From Amoebophrya sp. A120 (lineage: Eukaryota > Sar > Dinophyceae > Syndiniales > Amoebophryaceae): 64,000 nucleotides of DNA. The notes below the pieces were generated by a model. The model saw nothing but the letters and a program-made list of their open reading frames with translations, ran no database searches and had not been told where the DNA came from. The translations under genes were made by a program, and so were the position numbers. The number at the start of each line of letters is the position of its first letter. The stretch's first letter is position 1. Positions 11,101 to 23,100 of this stretch are shown in pieces. Location: assembly GCA_905178155.1 (NCBI GenBank), contig CAJINV010000013.1, forward strand, positions 114,344-178,343. The letters run 5' to 3'.

Positions 11101-14100
11101 TTGCTCTGCTTGCCTCCGAACGCAAAGATAGGTGGAACCACAACTGGCGCAATTGTCTCTTCTTCGGCGGATCTGCCTTCCTCGCCCTCAGCACTCTGCT
11201 CGTGTTCTGCTTGAGACTCCAGCGGCGGCGGGGCTCCTCGAGTATCGGCGTGCTGGGGCCCGTTCGCATGCTTGACTACCGCGCGGCGTTTGTTCTGCGT
11301 CTTCCTTCTTGCTTTTTTGCTCCCGACCGATGCAAAACGCTGGGGAAAGTCCTCCTCTGCCTGCGCCAACTCACATCGCCCGGCCGTCGGCTCCGATTGT
11401 GCGAGAACAGGCTCTTCAAATCCTTCCACCGCTGGCTCATCGTGCCTGGTTTTGCTCGTTCGTTTGCTGCTTGCCACCGGCCCCTGACGCTTGTGGCGCC
11501 GCTTCCATACTGCCCTCCCGTCTTTCCTGATTTGCTGCTTCGCGTGGAGTCGTCGCACCAGTCGCTGCAACATGTGCAATATCTCCTTGTCGCTTTTCAT
11601 CTGTGTCTCTCGAACCCCTAAGAGCAGCTGCACACGCTGGGCGAAGCGCCGAACCACCCATCTCGCTGGGGTTGCTGCACATCGGAGAACCGCCATCACG
11701 CCCGCCCGTTCCAATAAAATTCGTCGCCAATGGTCTGGGTCTCCCTGCTCTTTTTTGCGTCCGACGTCCGCAAGCCACATTGGTTTGGTCGGCGAGCGCA
11801 TCTTCATATGATCGGAAAAAACCAACCTGAACTCGCTATGTGGTGATTTGTCAAGGCGCGACAAATCACCATCTCCGTGTTCTGGTCCTGTAGAAGTCAT
11901 GATAATCCTGCTGCGCAGCTTCAGCCTGCGTTCGACCAGTCTCTTACGTCCTCCTCCCCACTTGGTGACGCTCAGCATCTGCAACGCATCTCGTAGCCGC
12001 ATGCTGGGGTGGTCAGGACCTGGAGTTGTCGTTGTTGTTTCCGTAGTGGATTCCAGAAAACGATGCATGATACGGGCTGAGTCGGTCGATTTTTCTGCTG
12101 TTACCGAAGACGCTGCTGCTGCTGCAGCAGTGGATTCCTGAAAATGATGCACAGCACGGCCGGAATCGGTCGATTTTTCTTCAGAATCTCGAAACCGCGT
12201 GCGGGGGTGGTCGGGACAGAGCAAAACCGACGCTCCATCGCCTACCGGTTCCGCTAGTCTTGCGGTTGCCTCTACAGACGTTTTGGTGGGTTCCGGACCA
12301 CAATGCACCTTCCGGGCGGAGTCGGCCGATTTTGCTTCAGAAGACGATGCCGCAGTGGATTCCTGGGGGTCGCGCGCCGAACACTCCGCTTTCCGACCGT
12401 GGCCGTCCATTCGCATCCTGGTAGATGCGCTTCCGGAACGCGTTGTATTTGGGGGAAAAGCGGACCAGAACACGACGCAGCGCGATGTGCAATTTGCGCG
12501 CAGATCGCGCACTCCGTGTTTTGGTCGACGAGACACACAGATATTTCCGATCTGCCGCAGCTTCGCCTGTTTGGCCATGTCAACCGCACTTCCGCCTCCG
12601 TGAATCTGTAGCTCGCGCATTCCGTGTTTTGGTCGACGAGACACACAGATATTTCCAATCTGCCGCAGCTTCGCCTGTTTGGCTATGTCATCCGCACTTC
12701 CGCCTCCGTGGAAGTGTAGTCTTCGAAAAAACGCAGTCTGCCGACGAAAACGAAAAACCCAGCCGGCTTCGCTATACTGATCCCAAAAACGATGCTCCTC
12801 CCAAGGTCGCAGCCCGCCACAGCAGACCGCTCGGCTCCTGGCGGATGCGGATCCCGATGACGCTGGCTTCTGAAGCCCCGGGGCGGGTTGCGGCATTCGA
12901 ACGCCGATAGGTGTGCCTTGATTTGAAGGAAAAACGACAACGGAAAAGAACGAAATCGAGGGACTAGCATCGCAGTTTGAGTGCCGCATTCCCCTGCTTG
13001 TCCCGTTCCTTGTTTGCTGCTGCGGTTTCGGGATTCTGGCCGATTCCGCTCGTGCTGTGCATCGTATGCCATCACTAGGGGGCTCATGGCCTGTTATCTC
13101 CCCGAGCTGTGGACCGTCCCGGCCGCGATTTCCACCGAGAAAATTCGCCGCAGTCCTTAACCCGCCGGGCGGTTTCCGGCTTTTCGTTGTTTTTCTTCCC
13201 CCAGAAAGAGCCAAATCGACCCCGTAGCACCGGCGGGAGTAGTCCCCTATCGCTATGTCATCGCCGTGGCATGCGGGGAACAAGCGGGCAAATTTTTCGT
13301 ACGGTCTTGCGGCGAGCCCCCGGCACCCCGTTTCCACTCGTGTTGTGCTCCGTTTGTCCATGCTGCAGACGTCTGTTTCTCTATCCTTTCCGCTGCGGGA
13401 AAGGGGTACGCGGGTCTTTCGCGAGGAGGAGGTTGTCATGCTCGCCAGGATGTACGATGCAGTCGCAGGGTGCTCCAGCATGAAGACAATGATAGAAGAC
13501 AGCGTCTGGCCACCAAAGACACAACCACGTAGCCGCACACGTTGCGGAGCACTACCAGGCTCTCTCCCACACTCACGTCGAAAAACACTTTGCGAAGCAA
13601 TGCAACTCGTGCAGGAGGCCGCTGGTACCGACGTGGAGCGCAGCAGACTTGTGAGAAGGCCTCCTTCCTGTGGTGCTTGCAATTTGGAACATGAGTTTGG
13701 AACTAGGTAGCTACGACACGACTCGACCGAGAATTTTGTATTTTTATGACTACGCGACAGCAGAACACTTTCATCGCCAAGCCTCTGCGCATTCGGCTGC
13801 CCACTTGTCAATCCGTGCGCATCCGGACCACCATGCCTTTCTTCTGGTTTTATTTGCATTTTTGTACTTTGCGTGATGGGTTGGTCTGGTTTTCCGCCGT
13901 CAAAATAGCTTACTGCGGCCGTGAAGAGTGTTAGAAGAAGAAGAAGAAAACACAGCACGCGCAAGAGCACGTCTTGCTGCCTGCTGTTCCTCGCTGTTGA
14001 TTTGCTGCCCCCACGAATTTCCTGCATCTCAAGTATGCTGCCATCCCATGTCCTGCTGCTGTGGGCGTCGGCGTCTGCGCTGGTTGTTCTTCTTGCTAGT

Positions 14101-17100
14101 TGGCTCTTGCTCTCTTTGATGTAAAGCGGAAAGAAGCGATTTTGTTTCCGTAGTTGAAATTTTTTGTAGTCTAGCTCTTGTCTTTCTTGTCGTCGACGTA
14201 ACTCATGTGATAGTTGCAGGTGCGTGCTTGGTGTCAAAATTCGCGCTGGAGTTTCTAGCTCTGGTCGTGTTCCTCTGCATTTCCTCGCTATATTTCTCTG
14301 TACTGGATGTAGTGTCTGGATCTGTTTTGCAAGTCGTTCGAAATCTTGTGTAGCCCCGAAAAAACTGCTGTCATTTTCCCGATGATTTTTACGCGCCTCG
14401 CTCACGCTGTGCTGTCGTTTTTCCGTTTTTTCGAATCCGGTAGTCCTGTTGTGATGTTGTGTTTCGGTTGTGTCGCTAGTTGAAGTGAAAGAAGTCGCAT
14501 TCTCCATTTGTGGTAGTTGTTCTTCGCCTTCCCTAGTCAGAGGGCCACCATCTTCCCATCCAGACGCTGCCCGATCAATGTCCTCCTCGGAGTGTTGGCA
14601 CTTCTGTTCTACCATCGTATCACGTCGCTCATGCATACAAAAATTCTCAGTCAAATCGCAACTACCAGTACCTGTTCCTCCCTTTGTTGCAGCATCATCG
14701 TCTCCAATCGCCAGCATATTCTCCCCATTCGCAATCGCAGCGGGGCCTTGCAAGTCCTTGATTTTTTGCAGGTTCTCCGCGCGCTGTGAATCTACCGTAG
14801 CAACCCTCGTCTTTTCCATTTCCAGCTTGGAAAGCATAGCCTTCTTCTGCTCCTCCGGCATGCCCAGCGCCTGGAATCCCATGAACATGTGCATCAGACT
14901 CGTGTTGCTCTTGGATGTTTCAATGTCCATCTGCTGCCCCTCCGCCATCAAAGACATTTGCGTCTTGAGTTGCCCGATCTGCTTGGTGTTTTCAACCTGA
15001 ACAGCACTGATCTCCTCCTTGATCTCATTCCGCAGCTTGTCGTCGCGCTTATCCAGCATCTCCTCCAGCTGTTTGCGAGTAATGAACTCGTCTGGGCCTT
15101 TCGCATCCAGATTTCTCGGCGCCTGCTGCTGCCCTTTGGTTCTGGGGGAGATCGGGTCCGGTTTCGGGGGAACCGTGGTGAGGGGGTTGAGGCGAATCGC
15201 CTCTTCTTTGTCCGTTCTCCGAAGGGTCGACACAACGAAACGCAGCTGCGGCGTGCCGTCAGGCTTGTGATCCCAACAAACTTGGCCAATGAAGCAGTCA
15301 CCAATCGCCACCTCATAGTCCGTTACACTTCGAAAGCGCCCTTCAAGCTCCACCGTTTGCCCGAACGCTTGATGCGCCGCGCCTTGGCTTGCTGTCATTG
15401 GATCATGGTCAAAAGAGGCTGGGGTCTCCAGTCCCATGATACAGGTGCGCACTCCTTGGATTTTCAGCTTTAGCAGATGATATCCCGGCGGTAACATGTA
15501 CATGCCTTCACTGGCCACCAGGAAGTACTCCACCTTTACCCCGGCCGTTACCTTCGAGTAGTCAATTCCGCCCTGCTGATTCACGTAGTCATTGTGCACC
15601 ATGAAGCCTAGATCCTCCTTCACATAGGATTGCCCCGTGGGAGTGCGGTGCACTCCATCCACATCAAACCTAACCTTCGGATAGAAGGTCTTGAAAATCT
15701 TGGTCGGCGTTTCCTCATTCTTATCCCAAACATCCAAGACCAAAGACAGCACGTGTTGCTTCATGCGTTCCATCCCCATGTTCATGAGCATCGCGCCCTC
15801 GGTGGAGTCCTTCACAAGCTTCGGCAGCGTGACATTGCAGAAGTCATAGGCCTCGAACCAAGTCATCCACTTTTCATCCTCTACCACATGCGCCATGAAG
15901 TTGTTGAAGTCGAACTTGCCCTCGTGCATGTCCGTGTCGAATTGGTCCGCCTCGATCATCGTGCAGACGCGCTCCGTGACCGCTTTCGCAGACCGGATCT
16001 GCTGCATATCTCGCTTCCCCATGCGAAAGACATTTTCCGCGTATAGTTCCTCCATGGAGCAATGGTCACGCCCATTACTAGATGCGTACTGCTGCTGGTT
16101 CGGCGTTTTGTCTTCGCATTTGCTGTCATCCACGAGCGTAGGCTTTTTGTCCTCAGCCGAACCGTCGCCCAGCAGTCCTTCTGGGATCGGAGGAATCTCG
16201 CCCGGGGGGTCGACGTTCGGATTCGTTTCGTCTTTCATCTCGGCGCCATCAGCTCCCGCATCTTCGCCTGCATTTGCAGCAGCCTTTTGCGCCGCAACCC
16301 GCTCGGCCTCGAACGTTTTCGCGTCCGTATTCAAGATGTCCAAATCGTACATCAGGCGCAGCTGCTTCACAAAGTTTGCTGCTTCCCCGTTAGTGACTTC
16401 CTTTTTCTTCTGAATTTCGCCGGCGGTGATTTTGCCAACAATGTGGTCGCGCAGCTCCAGGACCGCTTTGTTATCATCCACCTCGTTCTTCTTTTGCATG
16501 TGCATCATGCCCATCAAATCCACAGCAGCCTGCTCGCTATTCTGGGTGAAGTTGTACAGCGTGGAGGATGTTAGGTGCCTAACTGTTTGCGTGGCATCTC
16601 CCGGTCCCAGCGGCTCGCTGCGTTCTACTGCGAAAGACGACGTTTTTGTTTTGGTTGCTTTTATGACTCTGTTCTGAAGTTGGCGAGGTTCGAAATCAAG
16701 TCAAGAGGGTAAATAGACAAATAAAAATCCGAAAGGGAATATTGCGGGCGTATCACTGTTTTTTCGGTTAAAGAGTTTTTTTTTTTCTGGTGTTAGTGCT
16801 TAATAAAACAAGTCAGGACCAGGAATTTTTTTTTTTTGTTTTTTTGCTTTTCGATCTTTCTCGTGCTTTTTCAATCTACGGAAAAAAAATTTTTTTTGTG
16901 TCGTCTGTAATGTCGCTACTTGGTCGGGCATCTAAGCTATTGCAATCTAATAAATCTCTGTGTCTTAACAACTCCACGGAGGAGCAACCTGTAGACCTGC
17001 ATTAACGCTCGTGTTAGAGAGAGTGGCGGTCATCACTCAATCTTGAGTCAAAGTAGACTTTAACATTTATACAAATTTTCACGGGGGGAAATATGGCTTT

Positions 17101-20100
17101 CTAGTTCCGCCAGAGAGGCAAGGGGTGCGACAGGCTGTGTCGCGAGTTGAAAAATGCATGCACCTCAACGCTTTTGTTGATGCAGGTTCTTCACGTTGCT
17201 GCAGCCCGACCCTTGGCAGGGAAGATACTTCCATCATGATAATGATTCAAGTGATAGAGCCGCATATATGGAGCCACGTTTTTGTTGTTCGGATCGTCAC
17301 CTTGCCTGACCTGCGAAATCTGCTCATCTGTAAGCTTCTTTCCCGGCAGGTGGCTCTTAGCGTGCCACTCGAAGTCGCGGACGCTCTTGCGTAGCACCTC
17401 CTCCAGCTTCTGTGTGAGAAAGTCTGTCCAATCCTTGTACAAACGCTCCCCCGTTTCCGGATCCCGGCGGTTTTCGATCGCTTGGGACTCGTTAACGAAG
17501 ACGTTCTGCGCCTTTAGCTCGTCCTTGTATGTTTCCCAAGTCTTTATCGTGTGGAGCTGTGGCGGCACTTCGAAAGTTAAAAGCTCTCCGTCCACCTCGA
17601 ACTGCTTGAGATGTTGCTTTTGCGCCTTCATAATTAGCCACACGGAAGCAACGAAGTTGTGTAGATGGTGAGCACCCAGCAACGGGGTTGACAGCAATGC
17701 TTGTGACGCCTTCCCGTCAACCATGAGAGAGTCGCTCTCATCAATAATGGCAATGTCGTATGGCCGCGTGTCGCGATCCCGCGCCTCATCTTGTTCTCGA
17801 GAGAATCGGTGTCGCAGGTCAGCCCACTGGAAAAGACTGGGAGAACCATACACCACGTCGCTGCCTGCAAATCTAGTGTTCGTCCCAGTCGAGCGCACCT
17901 TCTTGTTCGGAGTCCGAATGTAATCTGACCCAATACGGCATTGCGCGAAAAAAAACAAGGCAGGTTGAGTATGAAAAGAAAAGAGAGAAAAGTCTGAGTC
18001 CGACTAGTATCTATGAGACTCATGATGTAGAATTACAGTTGTTGTTCAACATTGCCTGCGTCTTCATCTTCCTTTGACGCAGAATGATTTCCATGAGCGT
18101 AACAGCAGCATGTACTGCGCTGCAAAGTCATGGTTGCTGGCGGCAACGGCACATATTGCGTCATCTTTCCTGGCAATTGTGTTGCGCATCTTGGTTCTCA
18201 TTTTGACTTTGACTGACGTTTTTCTTTCTTCGGATAGAAACGCCTGGACTATATCTATCGAATTGTGCCGATCAAATTTTGTTTTCATATGTTCATCATG
18301 GCTACTGATGTGCTATATTGCAATTATCTCGTGGGTATTAATGCTATACTAAGTATGTAGAAACGGCGCATGACAAAACCAATGCGTGTCTGCTTGTTTT
18401 TGCTCATCGTACGCCGAATCGGCGAAAAAATGGGCTCAGCTTCCCTGCTTGGGGCTTGGCGAGTTCCGACGAGGATGTGATAATGTCGACTTTTTTTCCG
18501 TGCAGAGACAAAGCAGCAGCGAGGACGCCGACGACGGCTGTCTTGCCTTCACCCGTTGGAACCTGTCCGAGTCTGCCTTTCGTTCCGGATTTGTACGCGT
18601 CAAGCTGGGTGATCACAGCAAACATTTGTGTAGCGCGTAGTTCTTCGTGGAAAGTCTTGTGCCAGCCAGACTTTAGCACAGCGAGAACCTCGACCATGTC
18701 CACTTCCTCTCCAGCAGCAAACTTGCTGCGCACGGTGTCTGCCCAAGTTTTCCAGTCAAGGGAATCGGCAACGGGGAATCTCGCAATCTCGTCGTGCTTA
18801 GCCGGCAGGTTCACTCCTGCAGATTTCAAAAATTCCGAGTTGGTGCTGCCCGCTCGCGTCCGTGCCTCGTTTTCGATGTGCCCAGCGACAGCTCCGGGAG
18901 AAAGTTCTGTGCTTCCGGGGAAAAGAATGGCCACAAATTTCGAATGGAGGACTGTGCTCCACTTCGCAGGTTCGGTCACTTTCAAGAACTCTGTGATGGT
19001 CGCATGCACGCTGCGAACACTAACCAGGGAGGCATTTTTGCTGTCATCGCGCTCCTGGCCAAGCATGCCAGTTCCGAGAGGCCGCCAATCCTCTGCCATT
19101 TGGTAATCATTCAAGAGTTCTAGCACCCCTCGAACCTCTGGAAACGCCGCCACTGAGTCCCGCAAGCGCTTGATCACGGCCACGACCTCCTGCGAACGCC
19201 AGGCGCCAGTAAGTTCGTATGTGAGACTGTCGAGTGCCTTGCGCTCTTTTTCATCATAGCGCAGATTCCATCCTTCTAGGGCCGGTTCAAGGACCAGCTT
19301 GATCAGCTTTTGGCTGCAGTTTCTCAGCGAGATTGGCGCCCCTCTTGACACAGCGGATGCGTATCGAAATGGAAAAACATAGCTTCGCACCCGGCACACC
19401 GCAGTACCTAAAGGCGAGCTCAGCAAGCACACAAGGAAGATCAGTGCTGGGCATCCGTTCCGACTCCGTCCCGGTGCGAAGAGATTGCGTTTTATCTTGC
19501 GTGTCCGTACAGCTATATTTTGGAAGCACGCTATTCATAGTCACAACAACGGAGGGGGAGGGTCTCTCATCGCGTGAGAGACATCAATGCATACATAGTG
19601 AACATACAAATTCTTTTTCTTGGGCATTCAGGACTACATTGCGATGCGCATTTCAATGCAAATTGCATGACAAGCAGGCACGTAAATCTGCAGTGAGAGC
19701 GTGCGGGTGCGAATAATCGTGATTGGCTTTGAGATACTTCGCATCTTCTAATTTTTGCCAGAACCTTAGCGGGTGTAAGAATTTCTGTATGCGCAGCGAG
19801 GATCTCAAAAAACTGCGCTACTTCTTCTACCGCGAACGGGGAGACTGCTAGGGAAACGACAAGTTCTATGCTGGATAAATTGCCGTAGGTATAGTCGTCG
19901 GCGGAAGAAGTAGACTGCTGAATGGTATTCGTGCGGTTTCGAATATGCTTGTCAATGCCAGCGATATCGGACGGCCGAGGATTCGCGTGCCGCAGCTGGT
20001 CCGCAAGCCATATCACCTGAAGCTCCGCAGTAAGTGCCTGAACGCCGTCCTGCGGCATGCCATCGGATAACAAAGTGAAAGCCTGTTCAAAAGCGCCAGC

Positions 20101-23100
20101 ATGGCGTGACACTTGGAGCAGCCGGAATAGATCTGCCACGTCGTGAAAGCCGACATATTCTGATTGTGCGCCAGGTAGAGAGCCAGCACAAGCACCCATT
20201 GCAGTAGCAGAATTTTGCGTGCCGCTCGACGAAAGGCCATGGGGCGCAGCGGCAGGTGAAGGTCGCATATTCGGAGCGGGGCTAGTGCTTTGAGGCTGTG
20301 AGAGTGGATCTCTTTTTGAAGAGTCAGTATTGGTAGCTTCCTCACCCTTCTCTTTTGCGACAGAGGCTTCCTTCAGTACCTGCAGATTTTTTGGAGCGTT
20401 TGCCCAAACCAGCGTTGCTGCAAGCACCCCCTCCAGTTTTGATACGGCACAGGCAGCCCTGTCGCGTGCCACAACGCAAATTTCATCCCTAACGTGGGTC
20501 TGCAGGTGGGACCACGCAGAATTAGCTTCAGGAAAGCCGCTGCCCTCCATCTTCGTACTGTCGAGCTTGTGTGTGTGCACAATCGTTGTGCTGAGCTCCG
20601 AAAACATGTACTCTAGACCCAGCTGCTGTGTGGGCTCCGGCATCGTACTGGGCGCACCCAAAAATCTCGTCTGCAGGTAGTCAGCCGAGGGCGCTGGAAG
20701 CCCTCCCATGAGCGTTGTGAGAACCTGTGTTAGGAGCTTCCACATCCACCAAACTTGTCCACGAACGGCAGGCTTCTCATTTGAGTGCGAGCTCTTCTGA
20801 TCCTCCGACACCGAGACAGACTCGCCTTCCGTTACTGAAGCCGCTTCCGGAAGCAATACCAGGGAATGTAGTGCAAGAGGCAGCATCGAAGTTCAAGTGT
20901 GATGTTTCTCCAGCAGCCTAAAAGTTTTATATACGAATATACATACTTAGCCAGCACAACAACAAAGGAAGAAGCATTCCGCTGCACCAGAGTTTTTTGT
21001 TAGGCAATCTACATGAACAGCATCTCCTGGTAGCGGCTCAGGCCTCACCGACGCAACTCCTTTCTCGGGGTTTCCTTTTGCAGCATCATGCATTACCGTG
21101 GGTTCCGGACAGCTACTGGCTGTACCTACACGATGCAACATCTACCTCGACTTTAAGATCATTGAAGCTCAGTCCGTCGGAGCACCTTTGCATCTTCCGT
21201 TCGTCTTTTTGGTGTGTATTATTTGTCAGTACTAGTAGTTACTATAGCTTAGTGGGAAACATCAAGACGCCACTCACATGCGATATTTCGAGGCTGTGGC
21301 TTCGGCGCAGCCTCACCGTCAGAACTATTATTTTGCGGTTTAGGCGTAGGCTGAGCCGGGTCTCCGCCATCCGTCGTTGCTGCAGGTTGTACTACAAGTT
21401 CTCGGTCTTCCTTGAAGAAGTGAAATTCTAGCACAGGCTCATCACTGTCGCTACCAGAGGGCAAGGCGTTCTGCGTATTTTGGGGCGCTCGCTGCTTCCA
21501 GATGCTATCAATTTTCCATCGATCCGCGGCCGTTTCACCGCCGCCTGGCGCCCATACAACAAGCTCCAAAACTGGGAGGTTGCGAGTCAGCAGGTCCAGA
21601 AAGGCTGAAAATTCGATATTCTCTTGCATGGCATCAAGCTCTTCTAGATTCAGTGATTTTTCTATGCGAGTAAATGACGCAGACGAAACGAGCGGGAGAT
21701 CCTCACTGTGCAAGGTCGTGCTAGCAGTGTTGTTGTTTTTATGTGAAAAGCAACTCAGCGTCAGCCCTTTGTTCGCATCTTTTAGCCGCGTGCGAATGAC
21801 TGCCTGAAGTGCGCAGAAATCGAAATATCAGACATGTGCTTTTCTACAAGGTGTCAGTGTATGACGGATCATTCGTATGCTTCTTTCAAAAAGACGGGCT
21901 TCTTGCACTGCCCTGCTGTCGTGTGCTCTTCAACTACTTGTTCCACAGTCTGTCTGCAGATACCTTCTTCATTCTGATATCTGAATTTTGAACCGGAGGA
22001 TCGGCGGTTTTCACCCAAGACACAAACTCTGCTGCAAGCCATTGCTTCACCGCGAAGCGGCTCTGCATGTCCACTCGTGACGTCTTGCAAAACTCCAAAA
22101 AGCGCTTTTCTGCGGAATTGCGGTGGAGTTCCTCAGTATTAAGAATAGACGCCCATCTTCGCATAAATTGATCCGCGACCGCTGCGACGGTGTTTTCAGT
22201 TCCTACGATCGGTTGCCGAAAAATCGCAAAATCAGTAGAGGAGCGAATGGTGCCAACATCGTGTGTTGCAGGAAGAACGGGTCGCGAATTCAGAGCAGCT
22301 TGGTTCCACGAACTGGACAGTCGATCCCACAATTCGGAAAAGTTTGCCTCTACGAAACTTGGTGTCGTCGAACTACCGGCCGTCGTGGCCGCACACGTAG
22401 TCGTAGTGGTTCCTGTTCTAGTTTCAAATTTGAATTTTTGCAGCCACGATTTCAACTCGGTCCCCGAAATGCGGTTCTCTTTAGCTTCGTGCTCGAGTGC
22501 AAACAAAGCTTCGAGGCGAATACGCGCTGAGTTATTATCGGCATCGCCACACACCTGCTTCAAAGTCGCGATTGCGTGTGGCCCTTCCCGCAGGCGTTTG
22601 TAGGCTGCATCTCCGCTTGAGACATGCTTACGAACCTGGTCTTTGAGAATCTTGACAAGCTTTGCTCGCGTATCCTGAAACAAGGCCGGCAAGTAGGCAG
22701 TGGGCAGCATTTCCTCGTCACCTTGAAAATTTGAAGAGACCAGCAACTCGAGGAGGCGGCTAGACTCTTTTTGGGGGCGTGCCCTGTTCGACTCTCCAGC
22801 GGCGAGATGGGCAACCGATCTCGACGGTCGTGTGTCCTCTACAAAGGAAGCAAAGTGCCGATCTGTGAACAAGCCGTCGAAAGTGAGCAGGGTCGCTATG
22901 TGCCCGATTGCAGTTTTCTCCAGGAGCAGGAAATCGAGCGGGCTTCCACGTACCAGATTAACATTTGCAGGAGGATTGGTTCCACTTGTGGTAGACGTCC
23001 CTGTCCCCCCGTCGGCGTTGCGCGTGCAACTTCCCTGCGACGTGGTATTCACAATTTAGTCTTTATCTGCCCGCAACATGGCAAGTCGGAAGTGGTTTTC

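Larger units (their letters stand above)
6000..16700 (-). mobile_element. LINE-type (non-LTR) retrotransposon in an intron
   Basis: The element contains an endonuclease/reverse transcriptase ORF (6780-16523) and an additional zinc-finger ORF (6053-6514) towards its 3' side. The 3' flank has four copies of TTAG at 6003-6017 (minus-strand CTAA units), like the short tandem tails of some LINEs. I could not find a target-site duplication, so both limits are approximate. No LTRs and no integrase were seen. Confidence 0.7.
5785..17226 (-). other. 11.4-kb introner-like intron carrying a LINE
   Basis: The flanking exons end and begin with AAGT (17227-17230 and 5785-5788) in the same phase, giving YHDGS followed by FCCDCD. 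Near the donor end the sequence is CCTGCCAAGGGTCGGGCT. Read inward from the other end it is CCTTCCAAGGGTGCGGTCT, an imperfect terminal inverted repeat. The short introns of this gene have the same design, so this is probably a normal small introner enlarged by LINE insertion. The LINE has the same orientation as the host gene. Confidence 0.7.
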
